NCBI RefSeq assembly: GCF_001591705.1
Contig: NZ_BCVK01000024.1
Coordinates: 1-35,203 of the forward strand
Length of the DNA: 35,203 bases
From: Lactococcus cremoris subsp. cremoris NBRC 100676
GTDB lineage: Bacteria; Bacillota; Bacilli; Lactobacillales; Streptococcaceae
Direction: 5' to 3'
The translations under genes and the position numbers were made by a program. The notes under the pieces were generated by a model, which saw only the letters and a list, made by a program, of their open reading frames with translations, made no database searches and was not told the origin of the DNA. This document shows positions 9,003-17,103 of this stretch, piece by piece. Each line of letters starts with the position of its first letter. Within the stretch, counting starts at the first letter, position 1.

Positions 9003-9531
9003 TTTTATTTAGTTCCTCAATAATTTCTTTTGTTTTAATTACTTTCCCAAATTTAGGAATTTCTGTCAGCGTTTTCTGGAAGTTTTTTAACTTTCTGTCA
9101 GCGCAAGCATCTTCGATAATGAAAGACTCAAAAGCAGATTCAGCTCCATCCTTGGCTGTTTTGACGACACCATTACTCAACGAAACCCCAGTAACATAGA
9201 TTTTACTGACAGAAAGTTTTTTTAGCTCATCAGCTAAGCCATAGTCTGATTGTTTAAATGCTGATGGGCCAAATTTTACCAACTTATGCAGTCTTGAATT
9301 ATTATCTAATTCATCTTGTAGAATCATGCGAGAAAAAGCTTCTTTAGCGGATTTCCAAAGTATTTTTGGCTCAACTGTCACTAAATAAACCGGCTGATTT
9401 GCTTGGTCAAAAGCGGCAATCAGCGCTCGATTGTTCTCAATGATTTTATCCCAACCATAAGGTTCAGCTTTTTTTGCTAATTTCTTAATGAATGCTTGTA
9501 AATCAATAATAATTAATGCTGAATTTTGCAT
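8995..9531 (-). CDS. Isochorismatase-fold (cysteine hydrolase) protein with the catalytic Cys replaced
   Basis: A 178-residue protein with the isochorismatase/nicotinamidase fold. The first catalytic position, Asp10, is present in SALIIIDLQ, and Lys86 is present in LVKFGPSAF. The nucleophile motif is altered: in IYVTGVSLSNGVVKTAKDGA the residue aligned with the family cysteine (pattern G-x-x-x-x-x-C-V-x-x-T-A) is Gly121. As written it should lack the normal cysteine hydrolase chemistry, so nicotinamidase activity should not be assumed. It follows parE after a terminator and heads a tightly overlapping three-gene unit with the exonuclease and the acetyltransferase. Confidence 0.75.
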   Translation of the reverse strand: MQNSALIIIDLQAFIKKLAKKAEPYGWDKIIENNRALIAAFDQANQPVYLVTVEPKILWKSAKEAFSRMILQDELDNNSRLHKLVKFGPSAFKQSDYGLADELKKLSVSKIYVTGVSLSNGVVKTAKDGAESAFESFIIEDACADRKLKNFQKTLTEIPKFGKVIKTKEIIEELNKNV

Positions 9532-9594
9532 TGCTTATCTTTTCGTTATAAGAAAGTCTTTTAGATTTTCTTTCATTTTATCACAAATTAAAGC

Positions 9595-9616
9595 AAAAAA
9601 CCTCGAAAAATCGAGG
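9595..9616 (-). terminator. Terminator downstream of parE
   Basis: On the minus strand: CCTCGA TTTT TCGAGG followed by TTTTTTG. A compact GC-rich hairpin with a clean U-tract, located about 20 bases after the parE stop. Confidence 0.9.
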
Positions 9617-9637
9617 TAATTATTTGAATAAAATTGT

Positions 9638-11572
9638 TTAGAAAGCTGTATCTTCTTCCATCGTAAATTTCACATTATTTTCAATCCATTTACGACGTGG
9701 TTCAACTTTATCACCCATCAGCACGGAAACACGCTTTTCTGCTTGCGCTGCATCATCAATTGTTACTTGAATCAGTGTCCGAGTTTCTGGGTCCATCGTT
9801 GTTTCCCAAAGTTGGTCAGCGTTCATTTCCCCCAGTCCTTTATAACGTTGAAGATTTGCATTTTTACCAAACTGCTTACGAAGTTCTGCTAGCTCGCCAT
9901 CTGTCCAAGCGTACCCTATCTTCTCTTTTTTTCCTTTTCCTTCACTCATTTTATAAAGTGGAGGAAGCGCAATATAAACATGTCCAGCTTCTACAAGAGG
10001 TTTCATATAGCGATAGAAGAAAGTCAATAAAAGTGTTTGAATGTGTGCCCCATCAGTATCCGCATCGGTCATGATAATCACTTTATCATAATTACGGTCA
10101 GCCAAAGTAAAATCTGCACCAACACCAGCACCAATAGTGTAAATCATGGTATTGATTTCCTCATTTTTGAGAATATCTTGCATTTTTGCTTTTTCGGTAT
10201 TAATTACTTTCCCACGTAAAGGCAAAATAGCTTGAAATTTTCGGTCTCGTCCTTGTTTGGCAGAGCCGCCCGCTGAATCCCCTTCGACCAAATAAAGTTC
10301 ATTTTTATTTGGATTTTTTGTTTGGGCAGGTGTTAATTTCCCTGACAAAAGACCCTTATCTTTTTTAGATTTTTTACCATTTCGAGAATCTTCGCGTGCT
10401 TTACGAGCTGCTTCACGTGCTTCACGCGCTTTGATTGCTTTACGAATCAGGTTTTGAGCCAATTCACCATTTTCCATCAAATAAAAACTTAATTTTTCAG
10501 AAACGAGGCTGTCCACCACTGGACGAGCCAAAGGTGAACCCAATTTATCTTTGGTTTGTCCTTCAAATTGGAGATGTTCCTCTGGAATTAATACAGATAA
10601 AACTGCCGTTAAACCTTCACGATAATCAGACCCTTCCAGATTTTTATCTTTATCTTTAAGCAAATTGACTTTACGAGCATATTCGTTCATTGCCTTAGTG
10701 ATAGCTGTTTTTAAACCTGCTTCGTGCGTTCCGCCATCTTTAGTCCGAACATTATTAACAAACGAAAGAATATTTTCTGAATAGCCATCATTATACTGGA
10801 GGGCAACTTCAACTTCAAAACCATCTTGCTTTCCTTCAAAATAAAGAACTGGAGTTAAGCTATCTTTATCTTCATTCAGGTAGGCTACAAAATCCTGAAC
10901 TCCATTTTCATAATGAAATTCTTCTTTTTCATCCGTACGTTTATCTTCAAGACTAATCGTTACTTCTTTCAAAAGAAAGGCCGATTCATTTAAACGCTCA
11001 GAGATGATGTTATATTTAAATTCAGTTGTTGAAAAAATAGTAGAATCGGGCATGAAAGTCACTTTTGTCCCCGTTTTTGATTTCGGAGCTTTCCCTATTT
11101 TTTCCAAAGTAGTTGCTGGATGTCCTCCATTTTCAAAACGTTGGCGATAAACAGTCCCATCACGAGTGATTTCAACTTCTAACCAAGTAGAAAGAGCATT
11201 TACCACCGAAGATCCTACACCATGCAATCCACCAGAAGTTTTATATCCCCCTTGACCAAATTTACCACCAGCATGAAGAATAGTGAAAATAACCTCAACA
11301 GTTGGAATTCCCATCGCGTGTTTTCCGACAGGCATTCCGCGCCCTTCATCTTCTACAGATAAAGAACCATCAGCATTAATGGTCACTGTAATTTTATTCC
11401 CAAAACCAGATAAGGCCTCATCGACTGCATTATCTACAATTTCCCAAACCAAATGGTGCAAACCTGTTCCATCAGTTGATCCGATATACATCCCTGGGCG
11501 CTTTCTGACCGCGTCCAAACCTTCAAGGACCTGAATTGCACTGTCATCGTAATTATTAATATCTATTACCAT
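9638..11572 (-). CDS. parE: DNA topoisomerase IV subunit B
   Basis: ParE is the ATPase subunit of topoisomerase IV. The 644-residue protein has the GHKL ATPase features in order: IQVLEGLDAVRKRPGMYIG near the N-terminus, E44 and N48 in LVWEIVDNAVDEA, the DEGRGMPVG loop (about 75-83), and GGLHGVGSSVVNAL (about 114-127). The TOPRIM domain has YLVEGDSAGGSAKQGRD and, near residue 500, the metal-binding DADTDGAHIQ. The end (RYKGLGEMNADQLWETTMDP) is the usual type IIA subunit B tail. The normal length and intact motifs argue for a functional gene. It is transcribed from a consensus promoter about 95 bases upstream; plsY is divergent. Confidence 0.97.
   Translation of the reverse strand: MVIDINNYDDSAIQVLEGLDAVRKRPGMYIGSTDGTGLHHLVWEIVDNAVDEALSGFGNKITVTINADGSLSVEDEGRGMPVGKHAMGIPTVEVIFTILHAGGKFGQGGYKTSGGLHGVGSSVVNALSTWLEVEITRDGTVYRQRFENGGHPATTLEKIGKAPKSKTGTKVTFMPDSTIFSTTEFKYNIISERLNESAFLLKEVTISLEDKRTDEKEEFHYENGVQDFVAYLNEDKDSLTPVLYFEGKQDGFEVEVALQYNDGYSENILSFVNNVRTKDGGTHEAGLKTAITKAMNEYARKVNLLKDKDKNLEGSDYREGLTAVLSVLIPEEHLQFEGQTKDKLGSPLARPVVDSLVSEKLSFYLMENGELAQNLIRKAIKAREAREAARKAREDSRNGKKSKKDKGLLSGKLTPAQTKNPNKNELYLVEGDSAGGSAKQGRDRKFQAILPLRGKVINTEKAKMQDILKNEEINTMIYTIGAGVGADFTLADRNYDKVIIMTDADTDGAHIQTLLLTFFYRYMKPLVEAGHVYIALPPLYKMSEGKGKKEKIGYAWTDGELAELRKQFGKNANLQRYKGLGEMNADQLWETTMDPETRTLIQVTIDDAAQAEKRVSVLMGDKVEPRRKWIENNVKFTMEEDTAF
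10423..10429 (-). other. Chi-like heptamer
   Basis: GCGCGTG on the minus strand within parE, same orientation as the copies at 814 and 21525. Confidence 0.45.
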
Positions 11573-11666
11573 CTATTTTCCTCTCATCGAAAGCCCATAT
11601 CTTTTATCAGCAAGATCATCACTCGCTTTGTTCGCAATTTACTGACAAAAAATATTCATCTTGATT

Positions 11667-11695
11667 ATTGTACCTTGTTCAGAACGCTTTGTCAA
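11667..11695 (-). promoter_or_regulatory. Promoter of parE
   Basis: On the minus strand: TTGACA (11690-11695), 17-base spacer, TACAAT (11667-11672). The leader between it and the ATG at 11572 contains one TACTGAC word (11640). Confidence 0.8.
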
Positions 11696-11788
11696 AGGAC
11701 TGCTGAGAATTTCAAAAGCTAATCGTAAGATATTTGCTTCAATTAAGCCAATAAGTTTCAATATTGTCAGTAATCTTTAATAAAAATA

Positions 11789-11797
11789 TGGTATAAT
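11789..11797 (+). promoter_or_regulatory. Extended -10 promoter of plsY
   Basis: TGGTATAAT at 11789-11797 with no good -35 at the usual distance; GGAG lies 7-10 bases before the ATG at 11851. The 278-base gap 11573-11850 therefore holds the divergent parE and plsY promoters and two copies of the TACTGAC word (11640 and 11766, inverted relative to each other). Confidence 0.6.
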
Positions 11798-11850
11798 TGT
11801 ACAGTTAAAAGAGATTATCGATTTTAAACGAAATAAACTTCGGAGAACTT

Positions 11851-12492
11851 ATGCTTATTATTATTCTTCTTCTCATTGCCAGCTATCTTTTAGGGGCAAT
11901 TCCTTTTGGACTATGGATTGGCAAGATTTTTTTCAAAAAAAATCTTCATGATTATGGTTCAGGAAATACTGGAACGACCAATACTTTTCGTATTCTTGGT
12001 GTAAAGGCTGGGATTGCGGTCTTTATTTTTGACTTGCTTAAAGGAACTTTAGCAACTCTTCTTCCACTTATCTTCCATATTAATGGAGTCTCTCCTTTAA
12101 TTTTTGGATTGTTGGCTGTCATTGGTCATACCTTATCTATTTTCGACCATTTTAAAGGTGGGAAAGCTGTGGCTACTTCTGCTGGTGTCGTCCTTGGATT
12201 TAGTCCATTCTTTCTTCTTTATCTTCTCGTTATTTTCATTCTTGTTCTCTGGCTCTTTAGTATGATTAGCCTCTCAAGTGTTGTCGCCGCAATTTTTGCT
12301 CTGCTTGGAATTCTTATTTTCCCTAGCTTTGGATTTATTCTCACTTCCTATGATCTTTTATTCTCGATTATTATTTTTGCTTTGGCAATTATTATCATTT
12401 TTCGACATAAAACAAACCTCAAAAGAATCAAAAATCATTGTGAATCCCTTGTCCCCTTTGGTTTAAACTTATCGGGACAAAAAGAAAAATAG
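11851..12492 (+). CDS. plsY: Acyl-phosphate:glycerol-3-phosphate acyltransferase PlsY
   Basis: PlsY moves the acyl group from acyl-phosphate to glycerol-3-phosphate, the first membrane step of phospholipid synthesis in Gram-positives that use the PlsX/PlsY pair. The 213-residue protein is almost wholly hydrophobic with about five membrane segments. The three PlsY loops are visible: [12 protein letters not shown] (about 37-48), the [21 protein letters not shown] segment (about 92-112), and the C-terminal RHKTNLKRI (about 185-193). The gene is monocistronic and divergent from parE. Its stop codon is immediately followed by a palindrome that matches an NrdR box and also precedes a T run. Confidence 0.93.
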   Translation: MLIIILLLIASYLLGAIPFGLWIGKIFFKKNLHDYGSGNTGTTNTFRILGVKAGIAVFIFDLLKGTLATLLPLIFHINGVSPLIFGLLAVIGHTLSIFDHFKGGKAVATSAGVVLGFSPFFLLYLLVIFILVLWLFSMISLSSVVAAIFALLGILIFPSFGFILTSYDLLFSIIIFALAIIIIFRHKTNLKRIKNHCESLVPFGLNLSGQKEK

Positions 12493-12507
12493 CACAATAT
12501 ATTGTGT
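12492..12507. promoter_or_regulatory. NrdR-box candidate 1, also possible plsY terminator
   Basis: GCACAATATATTGTGT is nearly identical to the NrdR-box consensus (ACACWATATATWGTGT type) and is a perfect palindrome over CACAATATATTGTG. It sits 41 bases centre to centre from box 2, about four helical turns. A T-rich run follows, so the same palindrome may help end plsY transcription, although a loop-less palindrome makes a poor RNA hairpin. Confidence 0.6.
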
Positions 12508-12532
12508 TTTTTTCTTTTTTTTACATAATTTA

Positions 12533-12548
12533 ACACTATATCTAGTAT
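12533..12548. promoter_or_regulatory. NrdR-box candidate 2
   Basis: ACACTATATCTAGTAT matches the NrdR consensus at most conserved positions (ACAC.ATAT.TAGT). It lies just upstream of the -35 element of the nrdH promoter. Paired boxes in helical phase in front of an nrd operon are the usual arrangement for this dATP/ATP-sensing repressor. Confidence 0.6.
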
Positions 12549-12555
12549 CTTTAAT

Positions 12556-12584
12556 TTGACTAGATATTTTTTTTACGCTAAAAT
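12556..12584 (+). promoter_or_regulatory. Promoter of nrdHIE
   Basis: TTGACT (12556-12561), 17-base spacer, TAAAAT (12579-12584). The leader then carries an AAAGGAG ribosome site directly before nrdH. Confidence 0.8.
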
Positions 12585-12664
12585 AAGACTATAAAAACTC
12601 GAGAAAAAGTCAAGGACTTTTTACTCCCGTCTAAAAATATATTGGCCCCAAAAGGAGATTTAAA

Positions 12665-12883
12665 ATGGTTACAGTTTATTCTAAAAACAATTGTATGCAA
12701 TGCAAAATGGTCAAAAAATGGCTTTCTGAACACGAAATTGCATTTAACGAAATCAATATTGATGAACAGCCTGAATTTGTCGAAAAAGTAATTGAAATGG
12801 GTTTTCGAGCTGCTCCTGTAATCACAAAAGATGATTTCGCCTTTTCTGGTTTCCGTCCTTCTGAATTAGCAAAGTTGGCTTAA
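12665..12883 (+). CDS. nrdH: Glutaredoxin-like protein NrdH
   Basis: NrdH is the small redoxin that reduces the class Ib ribonucleotide reductase NrdE. The 72-residue protein has the redox motif CMQC (C11-x-x-C14, in the NrdH-type setting [16 protein letters not shown]), the cis-proline region RAAPVIT, and the NrdH C-terminal signature FSGFRPSEL. Strong ribosome site AAAGGAG. It ends two bases before nrdI, and together they form the head of the nrdHIE operon. Confidence 0.95.
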
Positions 12884-12884
12884 T

Positions 12885-13307
12885 ATGAAACTTGCTTATT
12901 TCAGTGTGACTGGACAAACGCGTCGTTTTGTTTCTAAAACAGACTTGCCGAATGTCGAAATTACACCTGACGATGATTTAGAGATGGACGAGCCTTTCCT
13001 TTTGATAACTCCCTCTTATGCTGAAGAATCACCAACCGTTTCTAAATCAATAGACGTTATGGACCCGGTTTTTGACTTTATGGCTTATAATGATAATTAT
13101 AAACATTGTCGTGGAATTATCGGCACTGGAAATCGTAATTTTGCTGGCATCTATATTTTTACCGCTAAAGAAGTTTCAGCAAAATATCAAATTCCACTTT
13201 TATATGATTTTGAGTTTAATGGTACGCCAGCTGATGTTGCTGCCGTTGAAAAACTCGCTGCACAGCTTGATCAAGGAGCGAAAGTCACCTTTAAAAATCC
13301 GCTGTGA
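12885..13307 (+). CDS. nrdI: Flavodoxin-like protein NrdI
   Basis: NrdI is the flavodoxin-like FMN protein that generates the oxidant needed to assemble the dimanganese-tyrosyl cofactor of NrdF. The 140-residue protein starts [16 protein letters not shown], the FMN phosphate loop. It also contains the LITPSYAEE segment and [15 protein letters not shown] near the flavin ring. Length is normal. It directly follows nrdH and is followed by a hairpin that may partly terminate transcription before nrdE. Confidence 0.94.
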
Positions 13308-13315
13308 TTTTTTAT

Positions 13316-13350
13316 GGCTTCACCCTACTTGAGTGAAGCTTCTTTATTTT
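13316..13350 (+). terminator. Hairpin / possible partial terminator after nrdI
   Basis: GCTTCAC (13317-13323) pairs with GTGAAGC (13333-13339), followed by TTCTTTATTTT. It lies inside the presumed nrdHIE operon, so it may attenuate rather than fully end transcription. Confidence 0.6.
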
Positions 13351-13397
13351 AACTTTTATTTTATAATAACAAGTTTGAACTTATCATACATTTCAGA

Positions 13398-13423
13398 TTC
13401 ACTTATTTTTAAAAGTAAGTGAA
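13398..13423. promoter_or_regulatory. 26-base near-perfect palindrome before nrdE
   Basis: TTCACTTATTTTT and AAAAGTAAGTGAA are complementary over 13 positions with one mismatch that becomes G-U in RNA. It lies immediately upstream of the nrdE ribosome site (AAAAGGAG, 13433-13438). It could be an operator for an unknown regulator, or an mRNA stem at the nrdI-nrdE junction. No strong promoter is obvious between nrdI and nrdE. Confidence 0.5.
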
Positions 13424-13443
13424 TACTTTATAAAAGGAGTATT

Positions 13444-15612
13444 ATGTCTCTAAAACAACTTAAAGATGTAACTTATTTCAAGCTCAATAACGAGATTAAC
13501 ATCCCCGTGAATGGTAGCATTCCTCTTGCCAAAGATAAAGAAGCAATTACCGCTTTTTTCAAAGAGAATGTTGAACCTAATCGTTATGAAGCTGACACTT
13601 ATATCGATAAACTTAATTGGTTAGTTAAAGAAGAATACCTAGAAGCTGAATTTCTAGAAAAATATAAGCCAGAATTTATCACAAATCTTCGTAAAGAATT
13701 GAGTAAATTTGAATTTCATTTTGATTCATTTATGGCTGCTTATAAATTTTATAATCAATATGCCATGAAAAACAATGACGGTTCACTCTATCTTGAAGAT
13801 TTTGAAGACCGTGTGTTAATGAATGCTTTATACATGGCTGACGGTGATGAAAAATTAGCTAATAATCTTGCTTTTGCAATGATTAATCGTCGTTATCAAC
13901 CGGCTACTCCAACTTTCTTAAATGCTGGACGTAAACGTCGTGGTGAATTCGTTTCTTGTTTTCTTTTACAATTGACTGATGATATGAATTCAATTGGACG
14001 GACGATTAATTCTGCCTTACAACTTTCTAAAAATGGTGGTGGTGTTGGTCTTAATTTAACTAATCTGCGTGCTGCTGGTGCACCAATCAAAGGATATGAT
14101 GGAGTTGCCGCTGGTGTTGTGCCTGTCATGAAACTTTTTGAAGATGCTTTTTCTTATGCCAATCAATTGGGGCAACGACAAGGTGCTGGTGTAGTTTATT
14201 TATCACTTTTCCATCCAGATATCATGGAATTTTTATCAACTAAAAAAGAAAATGCGGACGAAAAAATCCGTGTTAAAACACTCTCACTTGGTGTTACTGT
14301 TCCTGATAAATTCTACGAATTGGTTAAAAAAGGCGAAACAATGTATCTTTTTGAACCTTACTTCGTTGAAAAATATTATGGTAAACCTTTTGCCGAAGTC
14401 GATATTACAGCTGAATACGACAAGATGGTGGCTAACCCAGAAATTCGTAAAACACCAATTAATGCCCGTGAGCTTGAACAAGAACTTTCAAAACTTCAAC
14501 AAGAATCTGGTTATCCTTATATCGTGAATGTCGATACGGTCAATCAAGCTAATCCTGTTGATGGGGTGATTTCAATGTCAAACCTTTGTTCTGAAATCCT
14601 TCAAGTTCAAACACCTTCTGTTTTGAATGATGACCAAACTTATAAAGTCGTTGGAACTGACGTTGCTTGTAACTTAGGTTCAACTAATGTCTTAAATATG
14701 ATGACTTCTAGTGATGAATTTGGAACTTCTGTTGAATCAATGGTTCGTGCTTTAACTTTCATTTCTGAAACTTCAAACTTGGATACTGTTCCAACTGTTC
14801 GTAAAGGAAACGATGAAATGCATGCCATTGGGCTTGGAGCAATGGGCTTGCATTCTTTCTTAGCTCAAAATCAAATTCATTATGATAGTAAAGAAGCCGT
14901 TGAATTCACAAGTGTCTATTTCATGTTGTTGAATTACTACACTTTGGTGGCTTCAAATAAATTGGCTGTTGAAAAAGGGGCTAGCTTCAAGAATTTTGAA
15001 AAATCGGCCTATGATGATGGTTCTTATTTTGATAAATACTTGACTCATGATTATTTTGCAGCTGTTTCTCCTAAAGTTCAAGAACTTTTCAAAGGAATTG
15101 CCGTTCCAACAATCGCTGATTGGACTGAATTACGCGATACTGTAAAAACTTCTGGTCTTTATAATTCTTATCGTATGGCTGTAGCTCCAAATGGTTCTAT
15201 TTCTTATATCAATGACTGCTCTTCTTCTATCCACCCAATCGTCAATCGGATTGAAGAACGCCAAGAAAAGAAAGTTGGGAAAATTTATTATCCAGCTGCT
15301 GGACTTGCCACTGAAACAATTCCTTACTACAAATCAGCTTATGATACTGATATGCGCTCGGTCATTGATGTTTATGCGGCTGCTACAGAACACGTTGACC
15401 AAGGATTGTCACTCACATTATTTATGCGTTCAACTTTACCAGAAGGTTTGTATGAATGGAAAGTTGCAAATAATAAAATGACCACACGTGATTTGTCTAT
15501 TTTGCGTAACTATGCTTACAAAAAAGGAATTAAAACAATTTATTACATTCGTACATTTACTGATGACCAAGAGGAAGTCGGTGCTAACCAATGTGAAAGT
15601 TGTGTCATTTAA
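13444..15612 (+). CDS. nrdE: Class Ib ribonucleoside-diphosphate reductase alpha subunit NrdE
   Basis: NrdE is the catalytic subunit that reduces ribonucleoside diphosphates to deoxyribonucleotides. The 722-residue protein lacks an N-terminal ATP cone, as expected for class Ib. Visible features are RYQPATPTFLNAGRKRRGEFVSC... with the first active-site cysteine, the loop NGGGVGLNLTNLRA, NLCSEI with the radical cysteine region followed by VACNLGS holding the second redox cysteine, and the C-terminal shuttle pair CESC in NQCESCVI. Good ribosome site AAAAGGAG. It is separated from nrdF by an unusually long 404-base spacer, whereas these two genes are commonly close together. Confidence 0.97.
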   Translation: MSLKQLKDVTYFKLNNEINIPVNGSIPLAKDKEAITAFFKENVEPNRYEADTYIDKLNWLVKEEYLEAEFLEKYKPEFITNLRKELSKFEFHFDSFMAAYKFYNQYAMKNNDGSLYLEDFEDRVLMNALYMADGDEKLANNLAFAMINRRYQPATPTFLNAGRKRRGEFVSCFLLQLTDDMNSIGRTINSALQLSKNGGGVGLNLTNLRAAGAPIKGYDGVAAGVVPVMKLFEDAFSYANQLGQRQGAGVVYLSLFHPDIMEFLSTKKENADEKIRVKTLSLGVTVPDKFYELVKKGETMYLFEPYFVEKYYGKPFAEVDITAEYDKMVANPEIRKTPINARELEQELSKLQQESGYPYIVNVDTVNQANPVDGVISMSNLCSEILQVQTPSVLNDDQTYKVVGTDVACNLGSTNVLNMMTSSDEFGTSVESMVRALTFISETSNLDTVPTVRKGNDEMHAIGLGAMGLHSFLAQNQIHYDSKEAVEFTSVYFMLLNYYTLVASNKLAVEKGASFKNFEKSAYDDGSYFDKYLTHDYFAAVSPKVQELFKGIAVPTIADWTELRDTVKTSGLYNSYRMAVAPNGSISYINDCSSSIHPIVNRIEERQEKKVGKIYYPAAGLATETIPYYKSAYDTDMRSVIDVYAAATEHVDQGLSLTLFMRSTLPEGLYEWKVANNKMTTRDLSILRNYAYKKGIKTIYYIRTFTDDQEEVGANQCESCVI

Positions 15613-16016
15613 TAAAACATAAACAATGATGCTAAAGCACCTATTGTTTATGCGAAAGCCGCTAGAGCGAACTTTCTATTTTCTTACTTGTTTTCATTCA
15701 TTGAAGTATCGTCAATGAATGGAAACGACGTAAACAAGATAAACAATAATGCTAAAGAATCTAGTGTTTATACGAAGGCCGCTAGAGCGGACTTTCTACT
15801 TTCTTACTTGTTTCATTTTTCCGAAAAATCGTCGGTCAAAGTGCGACGTATAACTATCAACATGACCTAGGGTCTAAAATAATTTACTGACGCCAAACTT
15901 TTGATAAATTATCGAAAGTTTTTGGTGTCATGAGCTAGCTATTTTTACTGACGACATTGTCAGTGATAAAAAATTTACTGACAGTAATTGTCGGTAGCTA
16001 AAAAGAGAGAAATAAT
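15613..16016 (+). repeat. Structured nrdE-nrdF spacer with a two-copy 80-base repeat
   Basis: No gene is seen here. Two imperfect copies of an about 80-base unit start at 15619 and 15739 (spacing 120). Each holds an ATAAACAAT...TTGTTTAT-type arm pair (15619-15627/15643-15651; 15739-15747/15763-15771) and a GAAAG-CCGC-TAGA-GCG-CTTTC hairpin (15654-15676; 15774-15796). Between the copies, CATTCATTGA and TCAATGAATG make a perfect 10-base-pair stem (15695-15721). Downstream is a long imperfect hairpin (15889-15929) and inverted TACTGAC words (15946-15964; another copy at 15976). The strand is uncertain but the element is transcribed if nrdE reads through to nrdF. Confidence 0.7.
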
Positions 16017-16994
16017 ATGTCTGAAACTGAAAATCTTACTGTCCCCACTTATTATAGTGCGATTGACTGGAATTCTATTGAAGATTCAATCGATAAATAC
16101 ACTTGGGAGAAATTAACTAGCCAATTCTGGTTGGATACACGTGTTCCTGTCTCTAATGACTTGGACGATTGGCGTAAATTGCCACAGCTTGAGCGTGATA
16201 CTTTTGCTAAAGCCTTCGCTGGATTGACTCTCCTTGATACTTTACAATCAGTAGATGGAGCTGAAGTCCTCAAACATGATGCGAGAACTCCTCAAGAAAT
16301 TGCTTGTTTCAATAATATCCAATTTATGGAGTCAGTCCATGCTAAATCTTATTCTACAATTTTCTCAACTTTAAATACTAAAAAGGAAATTGAAGAACTC
16401 TTTAACTGGGTGGATACCAATGTCTATATGCAGACAAAGGCTGAAATCATCAATAAGATTTATGAATCTGGCACCGCTCTTCAAAAGAAAGTGGCTTCTG
16501 TATTTCTTGAAACTTGCCTCTTCTATTCAGGATTCTATACACCTTTACTTTATCTTGGAAATAATAAGATGATTAACTCAGCAGAAATTATCAAGTTGAT
16601 TATTCGTGATGAATCTGTACACGGTACTTATATTGGTTATAAATTCCAGCTTGGTTTTAATGAATTATCTGAAGATGAGCAAAGTGAATTCCGTGATTGG
16701 ATGTATGAGCTCCTCTACAAACTCTACGAAAATGAAGAAAACTACTCTCATTTACTTTATGATAAAGTGGGTTGGACTGATGAAGTCTTAACTTTCTTAC
16801 GCTATAATGCTAATAAGGCCTTAATGAATCTCGGACAAGACCCACTTTTCCCTGATACTGCAGCCGATGTCAATCCTGTTGTCATGAACGGAATTTCAAC
16901 TTCTTCATCAAACCATGACTTCTTCTCACAAGTTGGTAATTCTTACCTCCTTGGTGAAGTGGAAGCAATGTCTGACGAAGATTATGACATTTAA
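16017..16994 (+). CDS. nrdF: Class Ib ribonucleoside-diphosphate reductase beta subunit NrdF
   Basis: NrdF carries the metal-tyrosyl radical cofactor that drives NrdE. The 325-residue protein has the ferritin-like dimetal ligands in recognisable helices: D-E positions in DTLQSVDGAEVLKHD, E-x-x-H in FMESVHAKSYS, and the second E-x-x-H in RDESVHGTYIG. The radical tyrosine is expected in the SYSTIF segment. The C-terminus (VGNSYLLGEVEAMSDEDYDI) is acidic, as needed for binding NrdE. The ribosome site is GAGAGAA. It follows the structured spacer and is terminated by a very strong hairpin. Confidence 0.96.
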   Translation: MSETENLTVPTYYSAIDWNSIEDSIDKYTWEKLTSQFWLDTRVPVSNDLDDWRKLPQLERDTFAKAFAGLTLLDTLQSVDGAEVLKHDARTPQEIACFNNIQFMESVHAKSYSTIFSTLNTKKEIEELFNWVDTNVYMQTKAEIINKIYESGTALQKKVASVFLETCLFYSGFYTPLLYLGNNKMINSAEIIKLIIRDESVHGTYIGYKFQLGFNELSEDEQSEFRDWMYELLYKLYENEENYSHLLYDKVGWTDEVLTFLRYNANKALMNLGQDPLFPDTAADVNPVVMNGISTSSSNHDFFSQVGNSYLLGEVEAMSDEDYDI

Positions 16995-17007
16995 TTAAAT
17001 AAATTTT

Positions 17008-17057
17008 AAAGTCTGTCAGTAATTAAGTTTATAACTTAATTACTGACAGACTTTTTA
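17008..17057. terminator. Very long terminator after nrdF
   Basis: AGTCTGTCAGTAATTAAGTT pairs perfectly with its complement across a 3-base loop (17010-17052), with A and T runs outside. The arms contain the recurrent TACTGAC word in inverted orientation. It works for nrdF and could also act on the minus strand. Confidence 0.9.
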
Positions 17058-17063
17058 TTTGAA

Positions 17064-17092
17064 CAAAAAAAGAGAAGATTTATCTTCTCTTT
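17064..17092 (-). terminator. Terminator after ftsX
   Basis: On the minus strand AGAGAAGAT pairs with ATCTTCTCT (17071-17090) and is followed by TTTTTTTG. It is immediately downstream of the ftsX stop. Confidence 0.9.
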
Positions 17093-17103
17093 CATTGTTA
17101 TTA

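Noticed and set aside
13896-14129. 77-residue minus-strand frame inside nrdE, and similar antisense frames in parC, parE and whiA
   Set aside because: All lie wholly inside strongly conserved genes with no promoter or ribosome site of their own.
15613-16016. CRISPR-like array in the nrdE-nrdF spacer
   Set aside because: Only two imperfect about 80-base copies with internal hairpins; no short identical repeats with unique spacers and no cas genes nearby.
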